A stretch of 11,659 nt of DNA. Origin: CAXGUU01 sp964012875 (GTDB taxonomy: Bacteria > Pseudomonadota > Gammaproteobacteria > Ga0077536). The position numbers were made by a program, and so were the translations under genes. Of the stretch, positions 1-8,113 are shown piece after piece. Location: the NCBI GenBank assembly GCA_964012875.1, contig CAXGUU010000080.1, positions 1 to 11,659 of the forward strand, written 5' to 3'. How positions within the stretch are numbered: position 1 is the stretch's first letter; each line of letters opens with the position of its first letter. The notes under the pieces are model-generated. The model did no database searches and was not told the DNA's origin. It worked only from the letters and a program-made list of their open reading frames with translations.

Positions 1-137
1 TATCGCGCGGGCCGGGGCAATGGCAGAATCGCGATGCCGATAAAACTGAACAACACTGTCAGAGGCAGCAAGCCCAAATAGAAAATGATTGAGCGAGTCG
101 TCGCTAGGGCCTGTTGATATTTCCGGGGCAACAGCAT
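1..137 (-). CDS. plsC: Lysophospholipid acyltransferase (PlsC-like), N-terminal fragment
   Basis: This is the start of a gene that runs off the left edge, with 45 codons visible. The reading begins MLLPRKYQQALATTRS and continues into a long hydrophobic stretch (about residues 16-40), followed by a PLPRPAR turn. That membrane-anchor-then-basic-turn layout is typical of 1-acyl-sn-glycerol-3-phosphate acyltransferases, which make phosphatidic acid at the inner membrane. The catalytic HX4D motif would lie beyond the window, so the call rests on the N-terminus and on gene order. The start is 24 bases after the gmhB stop in the same frame, with no clear Shine-Dalgarno. A gmhB-plsC order downstream of glyQS is also known in Pseudomonas. 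Family membership is an inference. Confidence 0.65.
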   Translation of the reverse strand, partial: MLLPRKYQQALATTRSIIFYLGLLPLTVLFSFIGIAILPLPRPAR

Positions 138-161
138 TGGTTTATTAAAGACAAACAGGTC

Positions 162-683
162 CTAGCATTGCAGCAAGGACTCAACGGCCGCCGCCAGATT
201 CTTGTGAACCGGAACCTTCATACTGTTTTGTAGTTCATGCTGCCCGGTTTCGACAAGCATCGTGCTGACGCCGGCACTAAGCGCAGCCGCGGCATCAGTT
301 TCGCGGTCGCCAATCAAGGTGGTCTTAGACAGGTCGATGCCGAGTCGCTGGCCGGCGTCGAGGAGTAAACCTGGCAGGGGTTTGCGACACCCGCACCCTG
401 CGTCAGGAACGTGCGGGCAGAAAAAGAACGCTTCAACGCGCGCACCTAGGTTGGCCAGTTCGTTTTGCATGCGGGCGTGAATCCGGTTGAGTTCGCGGAT
501 GCCAAACAATCCGCGGCCGAGGCCTGACTGGTTGCTGATCACGAGGATTCTGAAGCCGTGCTGCTGCGCCTGTGCGATGGCCTGGAGGCTCCCCTCGATT
601 GGCACCCAGTCATCAGGGCCACGAATGAAATCACGGGATTCGTGGTTGATGACACCGTCGCGGTCGAGAAAAAGTGTCGGCAT
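162..683 (-). CDS. gmhB: D-glycero-D-manno-heptose 1,7-bisphosphate 7-phosphatase
   Basis: This HAD-superfamily phosphatase removes the 7-phosphate from heptose 1,7-bisphosphate in the cytoplasm. The step belongs to the ADP-heptose pathway for the lipopolysaccharide inner core. The 173-residue protein has HAD motif I DRDGVIN (residues 7-13, with nucleophile Asp7 and acid Asp9), motif II around SNQSG (50-54), Lys101 in the CRKP segment and motif IV GDRETD (125-130). The zinc loop typical of GmhB is intact: Cys89, His91, Cys97 and Cys99. E. coli GmhB is slightly longer, at about 190 residues. The gene starts 9 bases after the glyS stop, and its likely ribosome site TAAGG overlaps that stop codon, so translation is probably coupled. 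A related histidinol-phosphate phosphatase is less likely given the heptose-type zinc loop and the gene order. Confidence 0.93.
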   Translation of the reverse strand: MPTLFLDRDGVINHESRDFIRGPDDWVPIEGSLQAIAQAQQHGFRILVISNQSGLGRGLFGIRELNRIHARMQNELANLGARVEAFFFCPHVPDAGCGCRKPLPGLLLDAGQRLGIDLSKTTLIGDRETDAAAALSAGVSTMLVETGQHELQNSMKVPVHKNLAAAVESLLQC

Positions 684-692
684 GGTGACGCC

Positions 693-2764
693 TTATGGTT
701 TCAGTTCGGCAATATCAGCGACTTTCTTAAACATGTTTTGGATGCTTGCCAGTAAGGCGATCCGGTTTGCGCGGGTGTCGACATCTTCGGCCATTACCAT
801 GACATCGTCGAAGAACGTGTCAATCGGGGCCCGCAACTCGGCGAGCGCGGCAAGGTACTCGGTATAGCGTTCGGCTTCGAAGTGTGCCGCAGCCACGGGC
901 TCAAGTGCCCTGATACGTTCAGCCAGGGCGATTTCCGCAGGTTCAGCGAGCAGTTTTTGTGTCCACTGCTGGAACGTCTGCTCAGACTGTTTTTTCAAGA
1001 TATTGCCGATACGTTTGTTGGCGCCCGCGAGCGATTCTGCTTCGTCCATCGCTTCGAAGGCCGCGACCGCTTCAATTCTGCGCATCGTCTGCAGCGGGGA
1101 TTTAGGTTGCACCGTTATTACGGCGGCGATTTGATGCGACGCGAATCCCCGCTCACTACAGTAACCACGCAGGCGCTCCTGCATGAAATGGAAGACATTC
1201 CGCACTGCATCTTTTTCGAGCTCCGTTGCACTGTATTGTTCGTAAGAAGCGGTTAAGGCCGCCCATAGATCAAGTTCGATCTCGCCTTCGATCAATGTTC
1301 GCAACACGCCTAGCGCCGCTCGCCGCAAGGCATAAGGATCCTTGTCGCCGGTGGGCGCCCCACCTATTCCGAAAATACCAATAAGCGTATCGAGACGGTC
1401 GCCCACGGCGATACATTGACCGACTGCTGTGGTCGCGATTTGATCACCGGAAAAACGAGGTGTGTAGAACTCCCGCAGCGCGGCAACGACCGCGTCGGGT
1501 TCACCGTCGTGGGAGGCGTAATAGCTGCCCATCGTTCCCTGTAATTCGGGGAACTCGCCAACCATGTCAGTCAACAGGTCGCAGCGCGAGAGCATCGCCG
1601 CCCGCACTGATTTTTCCTGGTCTGCGCCAAATGCTGATGCGTGTTGGTGCGCGAAGCTCCGAACACGCTGGGTCTTGTCCAGCAAGCTCCCCAGGCGGCG
1701 TTCGAAGGTGACACGTGCGAGGTTGTCGCAGCGCGATGCCAGTGATTGTTCCCGATCAGTGGTGAAGAAAAAGTCGGCGTCAGCCAGCCGTGGTCGAATA
1801 ACGCGTTCATTACCTTGTCGGACTAGTTCCGGTCGGGTGCTCTCGATATTGCTGATCGTAATAAAGCGGTTGGTCAGCCGGCCCTTCGTATCCCGGAGCG
1901 GGAAGTACTTTTGATGATCCTGCATCGACGCGATCAGGGCTTCTTCGGGCAGGCTCAGAAACTTTTCGTCGAACTGTCCGCTAACAGCAACCGGCCATTC
2001 GACCAGTGCCGTGACCTCGTCGAGCAGGGCATCGCTGATTACTTCGGCCATTTCTTCTTTTTTTGCGGTTTCAGCAATGGCGGAGGCGATCAGATGCCGA
2101 CGGGCTTCGAAGCTTGCGATTACCCGACCGCTGGACTCGAGAACGTTCGCGTAGTCGCTGGCGTGCGGCACGTCGATCGCGCCGGACGAATGAAAGCGGT
2201 GGCCCCGGGTAGCCGCACCGGCATTCAACCCCAATACCTGGCATGTTATCGGCTCGGACCCGAACAGCACGACGGCCCAATGGACCGGGCGTACGAACTC
2301 GACCTCGCCGCTGCCCCAACGCATGCGTTTTGGAATAGGTAGTTTGTGTACTGCTTGTTCGATGATAGGTGCGATCAGCTCGCTGACGCCGCGACCTGGA
2401 ATGTCTATTTCATAAGCAAGCCATTGCTCGCCTTTACTTCCGCCAATGCGGGAAAGTGACTGGACGTCGGTACCGCATGAACGGGCAAACCCGAGCGCCG
2501 CTTTCGTCGGTTCGCCTGCGTCGTCGAATGCATTGTGGATGGCGGGTCCCTTTCGAACCTCGCGTCGGTCCTCCTGTTTTGTCTCGAGTCCGTCTACGCA
2601 GACGGCCAGCCGTCTCGGGGTTGCAAATGTTGCGGTACTTTCGAACTGTAGCTTCGCAGCGGCCAGACCTTTCTCGATCTCGCTTCCAAAAGTCTGCGAC
2701 AGTGTCAGCAGCGCCTTCGGTGGTAATTCCTCGGTGCCAATTTCAATGAGCAGGTTGTCGCGCA

Positions 2765-2765
<1 letters not shown>
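693..2765 (-). CDS. glyS: Glycine--tRNA ligase beta subunit
   Basis: This is the beta subunit of the bacterial heterotetrameric glycyl-tRNA synthetase, which binds tRNA-Gly and works with the GlyQ catalytic subunit. The protein has 690 residues, practically the same as E. coli GlyS. It opens with the family signature LLIEIGTEELPPKAL (residues 5-19). Other conserved blocks are EFVRPVHWAVVLFG (156-169), RGHRFHSSG (187-195), ASMQDHQKYFPL (279-290) and RPRLADADFFF (324-334). The C-terminal part (roughly residue 570 onward) corresponds to the helical DALR-type anticodon-binding domain. Its ATG shares one base with the glyQ TGA stop (TGATG). A GGAG ribosome site lies 8 bases upstream inside the end of glyQ, indicating coupled synthesis of the two subunits. 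The frame is intact. Confidence 0.98.
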
Positions 2766-3688
<923 letters not shown>

Positions 3689-3694
3689 GAGTGC

Positions 3695-4174
3695 TTAAAC
3701 GACTGAAATGGTGCGCCGCGCAGTATAGCCGCTCGCCTTTACCTTGGACACGCCGGCGAGCACTGTCGTGTTCATCAGATCTAAATATCCGCCGCGCTCA
3801 GCCGAAACGCTCATCACCGACGGTACACGCCGCTGAGCAAAGCAGAACTTCACAGCCCGGCCAATGCGCCGTGGCGCGTACTGTTCACGCGCGCCCGGGT
3901 CGAGGCTGGATTCCAGCGCAATAGAATCGTGGAAGAGCACCCGGTGAATTAGCTGTTCTACCTCGCAGACCAGGATTTGGCGCCGACTGCTATCGGCGAA
4001 TTCTGGGTTCAGAAGATGGTCTTCAAGGGCGATAATTCTGGTAGCGGGGTCGGCGACCCGTATCTGCTCCGCGCCGGCCTGGCCTAGACCTGCCTGGTTG
4101 GAGTTGGGCGGGACGCGTACCGCGAGTATTCCGGCCGGCGGGGATCGGGACGCCACCGTCAGCTGACAGACCAC
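3695..4174 (-). CDS. Doubtful hypothetical ORF upstream of glyQ
   Basis: This is an open frame of 159 codons starting at GTG and ending in TAA six bases before the glyQ ATG. I do not recognise the product: it shows no signal peptide, no membrane segment and no known motif, and its N-terminal third is Pro/Gly/Ala-rich. In favour of coding are its length without stops and codon choices similar to its neighbours. Against it are the absence of a ribosome site and of any upstream ATG, an in-frame stop only a few codons upstream of the GTG, and the glyQ promoter and dyad lying inside its 3' end. The plus strand read in the same codon register also looks protein-like in part, but is interrupted by stops. 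It may be a degraded gene or non-coding DNA. Confidence 0.28.
   Translation of the reverse strand: MVCQLTVASRSPPAGILAVRVPPNSNQAGLGQAGAEQIRVADPATRIIALEDHLLNPEFADSSRRQILVCEVEQLIHRVLFHDSIALESSLDPGAREQYAPRRIGRAVKFCFAQRRVPSVMSVSAERGGYLDLMNTTVLAGVSKVKASGYTARRTISVV
3722..3750 (-). promoter_or_regulatory. Candidate sigma-70 promoter of the glyQS operon
   Basis: On the minus strand, TATACT (3727-3722) matches the -10 consensus at five of six bases. It lies 17 bases downstream of TGTCCA (3750-3745), a weak -35 match. Transcription would start near 3715, giving a leader of about 25 bases before glyQ. The spacing is ideal, but the -35 is poor. The assignment comes from inspection only. Confidence 0.4.
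3731..3761. repeat. 7-bp perfect inverted repeat over the glyQ promoter
   Basis: GCTCGCC (3731-3737) and GGCGAGC (3755-3761) form a perfect inverted repeat with a 17-base spacer. One arm lies between the proposed -10 and -35 boxes and the other lies just upstream of the -35. The dyad centre therefore coincides with the -35 region. It could be an operator, or a chance GC-rich repeat. Confidence 0.4.
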
Positions 4175-4252
4175 TTCGCGCGGGCGCTAGACGGCTATTT
4201 CCGCGCTGGCTTCGCTTGCCGAACGACCCGTGGCAGACCGCGCCTAAGGCCT

Positions 4253-4270
4253 GCAGCGGCGGCTGCTTTT
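4253..4270 (+). terminator. Weak hairpin followed by TTTT, plus-strand orientation
   Basis: GCAGC-GGCG-GCTGC is followed directly by TTTT on the plus strand. The stem is only 5 bp, and no plus-strand gene is recognised before it. On the minus strand, the direction of the flanking operons, the run of A precedes the hairpin, so it would not act as an intrinsic terminator for the DUF4340 gene. Confidence 0.2.
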
Positions 4271-4277
4271 GATGCCG

Positions 4278-5414
4278 TCAGTCCTCGTCCTCAATCGCCT
4301 TGATAAGACTGTCAAACTTACGGTCGATCATGCGTTGTTTGTACTTGGGTAGCAGGTAAACCCACGATTTGGTGTGAGCATTCAGGCGCGCTGCTTCCGC
4401 CGCCGGCGTCTCGGTTGCTTGTTCGGTTTCGCCATCTTCTGCGTGCCCGGTATCAACCGAGCCCGTCTCTGCAACAGCCTCAGTTTCGCCGTGGTCAACA
4501 TGCGCGCTATTAGTGGTGGCCGAAGCCTCGCTTTCGTCTGCCGAAAAGCTGAAACGGACGTAGGTATCCTGGTCGTCAGGAAATTCGTCAATCGAGATTT
4601 TCAGACCATTAAATGTTCGAAGTTCGATCTTTCGCCCCGGCTGCAGACCCTCGATTGTCGCCCTTGAGGCGACATCGTTGAACCTTAGGTCCAACAACAG
4701 CGCGCCCATGCTTGAAATGATCGTTTTCGATTTCGGTTCAAATCCTTCTGGGACATTTAGCAGGGCGAAAAAGCTGTCATCGGTGTCATTTTTCGTGATG
4801 TGAATTGCAGGCTCGTTCGCTGCGGTGATCAACACTTCCTTGACCCGCTCGCTATCGATATCAACAATACTTGCATCGAGCCACCGTATGGGATCTGCAC
4901 TTACTTCCAGGTCGCCCTCGGCTAACCACGATTGCTGCTCGCCATCGCGACGCAAGTAGTGTTGAGGCCGGGCGCTCTGCTCCCGTGTGTTACCGACAAT
5001 GACGTTGATGACGGCAGAGGTATCGGTTCCCGCGCTCGCGCTGACCTGCGTACCGCCGCTGCCGGAGCCGATATCGGCTACTCCGAGGCGCGCGTAGCGC
5101 TCGGGGGAGCTGGTCTTGGCCTCGACGGTTCGGAGACTGGCCAACTGCAACAACAGTTTTCTCACCTGCGCTGGTTCAGCGGCAAAGCCGTCCTTGTTAC
5201 CGATCACCCAGCTCTCGCCAACGCGCTCGAGCGATGTCGTTGCATCATCACTCTTCAGGATCAGGGTGCCGATTTGGTTAACTTGGTCCAGCAAATTCGG
5301 AAAAAAGAGTCCGCGCTCAACTTCGGTTTGAGGTGCTTTTTCCTGACTGATTTTCCACGCGCCGACGAGTACCAGGAAGGTGACTACAATGGCAGTGAGT
5401 TGTTTTCCGTTCAT
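4278..5414 (-). CDS. DUF4340 domain-containing protein, last gene of the Gld-type ABC operon
   Basis: A 378-residue protein of unknown function that accompanies GldG-type ABC transporters. A single N-terminal membrane segment (about residues 6-22, LTAIVVTFLVLVGAW) anchors it. The rest is soluble and probably faces the periplasm. The following region (about 35-180) has the DUF4340 features: a WVI..KDGFAAEP segment near 69-81 and LLLQLASLRTVEA near 87-99. The conserved-looking C-terminal end WVYLLPKYKQ (351-360) is also typical. Residues 291-350 form a low-complexity acidic insert with histidines and a repeated GETE-x-x-x-ET or GETE-x-x-ET element, which looks disordered. The start is 33 bases after the gldG stop. 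Upstream ATGs are out of frame or blocked by stops, and no good ribosome site is seen. It is the only gene of the operon not overlapping its neighbour. The role is inferred from the operon only. Confidence 0.85.
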   Translation of the reverse strand: MNGKQLTAIVVTFLVLVGAWKISQEKAPQTEVERGLFFPNLLDQVNQIGTLILKSDDATTSLERVGESWVIGNKDGFAAEPAQVRKLLLQLASLRTVEAKTSSPERYARLGVADIGSGSGGTQVSASAGTDTSAVINVIVGNTREQSARPQHYLRRDGEQQSWLAEGDLEVSADPIRWLDASIVDIDSERVKEVLITAANEPAIHITKNDTDDSFFALLNVPEGFEPKSKTIISSMGALLLDLRFNDVASRATIEGLQPGRKIELRTFNGLKISIDEFPDDQDTYVRFSFSADESEASATTNSAHVDHGETEAVAETGSVDTGHAEDGETEQATETPAAEAARLNAHTKSWVYLLPKYKQRMIDRKFDSLIKAIEDED

Positions 5415-5447
5415 GTGTTTAACAGAGCCATTTTCAGTTCATCAGGT

Positions 5448-7382
5448 TCAGCGGCGGGTACGGCTACGTGCACCGGAAATGCTGACGATGATACCGATCA
5501 GCATGATTAGAAGCGGCACCGCAGCCGTATTAACGAAGGTCAGTTTGGTGCCGAGGCTTTCGATGTTACGCTGCAATTCATGTTGCACCGCGCGCAGTTC
5601 TTTGCGCGTCTTGAGCTGTTCGCTGCGAAAACGGTCGATTTCAGCTTTTTGTTCCGGCGTCAGCAACACATCGGAGCCGTCTTCCTGACTTTGTAGTTCA
5701 CTTAGCTTCTGCTCCGCCTCTGCCAGCTTGTCGCGCAACGCCCGTTCGCGGTCGCGAAATTGTGCTTCGGCCTCGCGCTGAATTTCCTGCACAACCACGA
5801 ATGGCCGAGTGTAGTTGCCACGGCTTCTGAGGCTGATGAGATCATCGTTGCCGCCAAGATGGTCGACTGCGTTTACGAGGAAGTCGGCGTTGTTGCCGAA
5901 CGGTTCGGGGATGCGCATTCCTGCGAAATTGCTGAACCGAACCCAGAAGCGGTCAGCAAGAATATCGGTGTCAGAAACCACGATAAGGTTGATCGGCGCT
6001 TCGGAGGTGGTCAGGAAATTTTCGTCTTCCGGTCCCCGAGATTCTGTTTCCTCGCGCGGACGACCGTCCGGGAATGCGGTTTCGGTGATCCCTGAGACCC
6101 GCACCGCGATGGCATGCTTATCAGCATCAGCACTGAAATTCTCCAGCAGTCCGGTCGGATTGCGGACGAAAATGATCGAATCGCGTTCGATTAAGCCGGA
6201 AGTATTTCCCGCCTCAACGAGTACCGTGTGATCAAGTGCACTGTCCTCGGCGATGGTCAGTGAACCTGCGGTACCCACGTTGATGACGTTTAGCTCATTG
6301 GTGATGAAGTCATCGCTGTTCAGCGATTCAGCCTGCAGCTGCAGCCACGGCAGGTATTCGACTTCCTGCGGTCCGCGCTGGCTCCGAAAGCTGACGCGTA
6401 CGGCGCTTGTCGGATCGCCTATCACCTTGTCGGCTGTCATCGTTAAGCCCCACTTCTCCAACATGGTTTCAAGGTTGGATCCAAGTTCGGGCAACACGCC
6501 CGGCCGTTCCGGGTCAGGTTGTGCGGCATCCTGTTCTGCCATCGGATCAACAAAGACCATGGCTTTACCGCCACCCAGGATGAACTGGTCAATCGCGTAC
6601 TGCGTTGCGCGCGACAGGTCTTTGGGATGAATCACGAGCAGGGTATCAATCTCTTCGTCGATAGCGTCGACATCGAACGCAAGTTCGAGCACTTCGTAGA
6701 GTTCGCGCAGCAGCACCAGCGCAGTCCAGTCAGCGCCTGAAGCGCGGCCGGTAACAGGGTCTGGTGGCGGGGCGAATACCGGCAGTCCGGTGATAACGCC
6801 GATAACCCTTTTCTTCGGTTCGGCCAGTTGGTAAATCATTTTCGTCAATTCATATTCAAGCGCGTCTTCGCGCTCGGGGCTCAGCAGTGGCAGAGCCTCG
6901 ATGTCATCGGTGGTATTGGTACCCACGACACCAAGGTAGCCAACCTCGCCACCTGCACTGATTGCGAGCTGACGCACACCATAGCCGACGGCTTCATCTT
7001 CGGCTTCTGAGAACGGTTCGGGATCAATGACCAGCAGGCGTACGCTGCCTCCGCTGGCGGCTACGTATTCCTCGAGCATGTCGCGGACGCGTTTGCCATA
7101 GTTCAGTAACTGCGGCACGCCGGCGAATTGTTTGGCTGAGTAGTACAAACGGATGGTGACCTGCTCTTCGATGCCATCCAGGATATTTCGCGTGCCCTCC
7201 GACAAGGTGTAGAGGTTGTTTTCAGTGACATCCAGACGCCAGGATGTAAATGCCTGGTTACTGATGATGTTGACGCCGAGAAACAATGCCAGAGCGACGA
7301 CGAGTCCGGTGCCGGTCACGAGATTACGATTCATGGCTTGATCCGCTGTTTCGATGAGTTGCTTGTTGTCTTCATCTGTCAT
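5448..7382 (-). CDS. GldG-family ABC transporter auxiliary protein
   Basis: A large 644-residue membrane-anchored component of a Gld-type ABC system. It has an N-terminal membrane segment (about residues 25-42), then an ABC_transp_aux-type region (about 50-330) containing WRLDVTENNLYTLSEGT (48-64), a family hallmark. A further extracytoplasmic region extends to about 525, followed by a charged, heptad-like helix (about 533-610, interrupted near 565-575) and a C-terminal membrane segment (about 618-637) with an Arg-rich tail. Both ends are thus membrane-anchored, with the bulk probably in the periplasm. In Flavobacterium, GldG pairs with GldF and GldA and is linked to gliding, but in proteobacteria the cargo is unknown. 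Its ATG overlaps the permease TGA by four bases, with AAGGG just upstream. A later Met17 start is possible. Family assignment is firm; the function is inferred. Confidence 0.9.
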   Translation of the reverse strand: MTDEDNKQLIETADQAMNRNLVTGTGLVVALALFLGVNIISNQAFTSWRLDVTENNLYTLSEGTRNILDGIEEQVTIRLYYSAKQFAGVPQLLNYGKRVRDMLEEYVAASGGSVRLLVIDPEPFSEAEDEAVGYGVRQLAISAGGEVGYLGVVGTNTTDDIEALPLLSPEREDALEYELTKMIYQLAEPKKRVIGVITGLPVFAPPPDPVTGRASGADWTALVLLRELYEVLELAFDVDAIDEEIDTLLVIHPKDLSRATQYAIDQFILGGGKAMVFVDPMAEQDAAQPDPERPGVLPELGSNLETMLEKWGLTMTADKVIGDPTSAVRVSFRSQRGPQEVEYLPWLQLQAESLNSDDFITNELNVINVGTAGSLTIAEDSALDHTVLVEAGNTSGLIERDSIIFVRNPTGLLENFSADADKHAIAVRVSGITETAFPDGRPREETESRGPEDENFLTTSEAPINLIVVSDTDILADRFWVRFSNFAGMRIPEPFGNNADFLVNAVDHLGGNDDLISLRSRGNYTRPFVVVQEIQREAEAQFRDRERALRDKLAEAEQKLSELQSQEDGSDVLLTPEQKAEIDRFRSEQLKTRKELRAVQHELQRNIESLGTKLTFVNTAAVPLLIMLIGIIVSISGARSRTRR

Positions 7383-8113
7383 TTACCCTTGTTCATTTCG
7401 ATCGCGAGCACGTTGGCGTATAACCAAAATGCAATAAGGGTTGTGAAGAAAATCAGGTCACGAAGATCGATCACACCCTTAAGTATCGAGTTGAAGTGCG
7501 TAAGGAAGCTGAACGAGGAAATGACGTCTACGATCGCCTGGGGTGCCCAGGCGCTGAATATATCGATGACCATGGGGAAGCCGCTCAGATTAAATGCGAA
7601 GCAGATGACGAAGCTGATTACAAAGGCGATCACCTGGTTTTTTGTCATGGCGGATATGCAGGAGCCTATGGCGAGAAAACCGCCAGCCATCAATAAGCTG
7701 CCGATGTACCCGGCGGCGATCACAGTGTTGTCTGGATCGCCAAGGTAGTTCACCGTGATCCAGATGGGGAAGGTGCCGGCCAGCGCGAGTGCCGTGAAAC
7801 ACCACGCCGCGAGAAATTTTCCGAGCACGCTGGCGCCGAGTGATACGGGGAGCGTGAGCAGCAGTTCGAGGGTGCCTGCTTTGCGCTCTTCTGACCACAG
7901 GCGCATCGAGATCGCGGGCAGCAGGAACATATACAGCCATGGATGAAACTGGAAAAAAGGCTCCAGGTCGGCCTGCGCGCGCTCATAAAAGCCACCGACG
8001 TAAAACGTGAAAACGCCGATCAGAACCAGGAAGATAACGATGAAGACGTAAGCAACCGGGGTCGCAAAATAAGCCTTCAGTTCGCGTCTGAAAATTGTGA
8101 GTAATCCGCTCAT
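7379..8113 (-). CDS. ABC-2 type permease, GldF-like
   Basis: A 244-residue inner-membrane permease. About six hydrophobic segments are visible (near residues 20-40, 58-70, 98-122, 129-152, 159-180 and 219-238). The motif MRLWSEERKAGTLELLLTLP (70-89) is characteristic of GldF and NosY-like ABC-2 permeases; it follows the second membrane segment and is expected to contact the ATPase. The gene overlaps the ATPase stop and the GldG start by four bases each (ATGA). A GAGG ribosome site lies 10 bases before its start, inside the ATPase gene. A single permease implies a homodimer with the ATPase dimer. NosY is the nearest alternative, but the GldG and DUF4340 partners point to the Gld type. Confidence 0.92.
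   Translation of the reverse strand: MSGLLTIFRRELKAYFATPVAYVFIVIFLVLIGVFTFYVGGFYERAQADLEPFFQFHPWLYMFLLPAISMRLWSEERKAGTLELLLTLPVSLGASVLGKFLAAWCFTALALAGTFPIWITVNYLGDPDNTVIAAGYIGSLLMAGGFLAIGSCISAMTKNQVIAFVISFVICFAFNLSGFPMVIDIFSAWAPQAIVDVISSFSFLTHFNSILKGVIDLRDLIFFTTLIAFWLYANVLAIEMNKGK

Larger units (their letters stand above)
3689..4277. other. 589-bp interval between glyQ and the ABC operon without a recognisable gene
   Basis: The interval lies downstream of the DUF4340 stop and upstream of glyQ, both on the minus strand. It holds the glyQ promoter candidate, its inverted repeat, the doubtful minus-strand ORF and a small plus-strand hairpin at 4253-4270. The plus-strand frame aligned codon for codon with that ORF has stops at 3782, 3950, 4085 and 4301. 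Between them it reads as plausible peptide, for example YLADQDLAPTAIGEFW just after 3953. No tRNA or known RNA family was recognised. Confidence 0.6.

Noticed and set aside
4932..5510. 192-codon plus-strand ORF opposite the DUF4340 gene
   Set aside because: It is antisense to a recognised operon gene with a family-consistent sequence, and its own product looks like no known protein.
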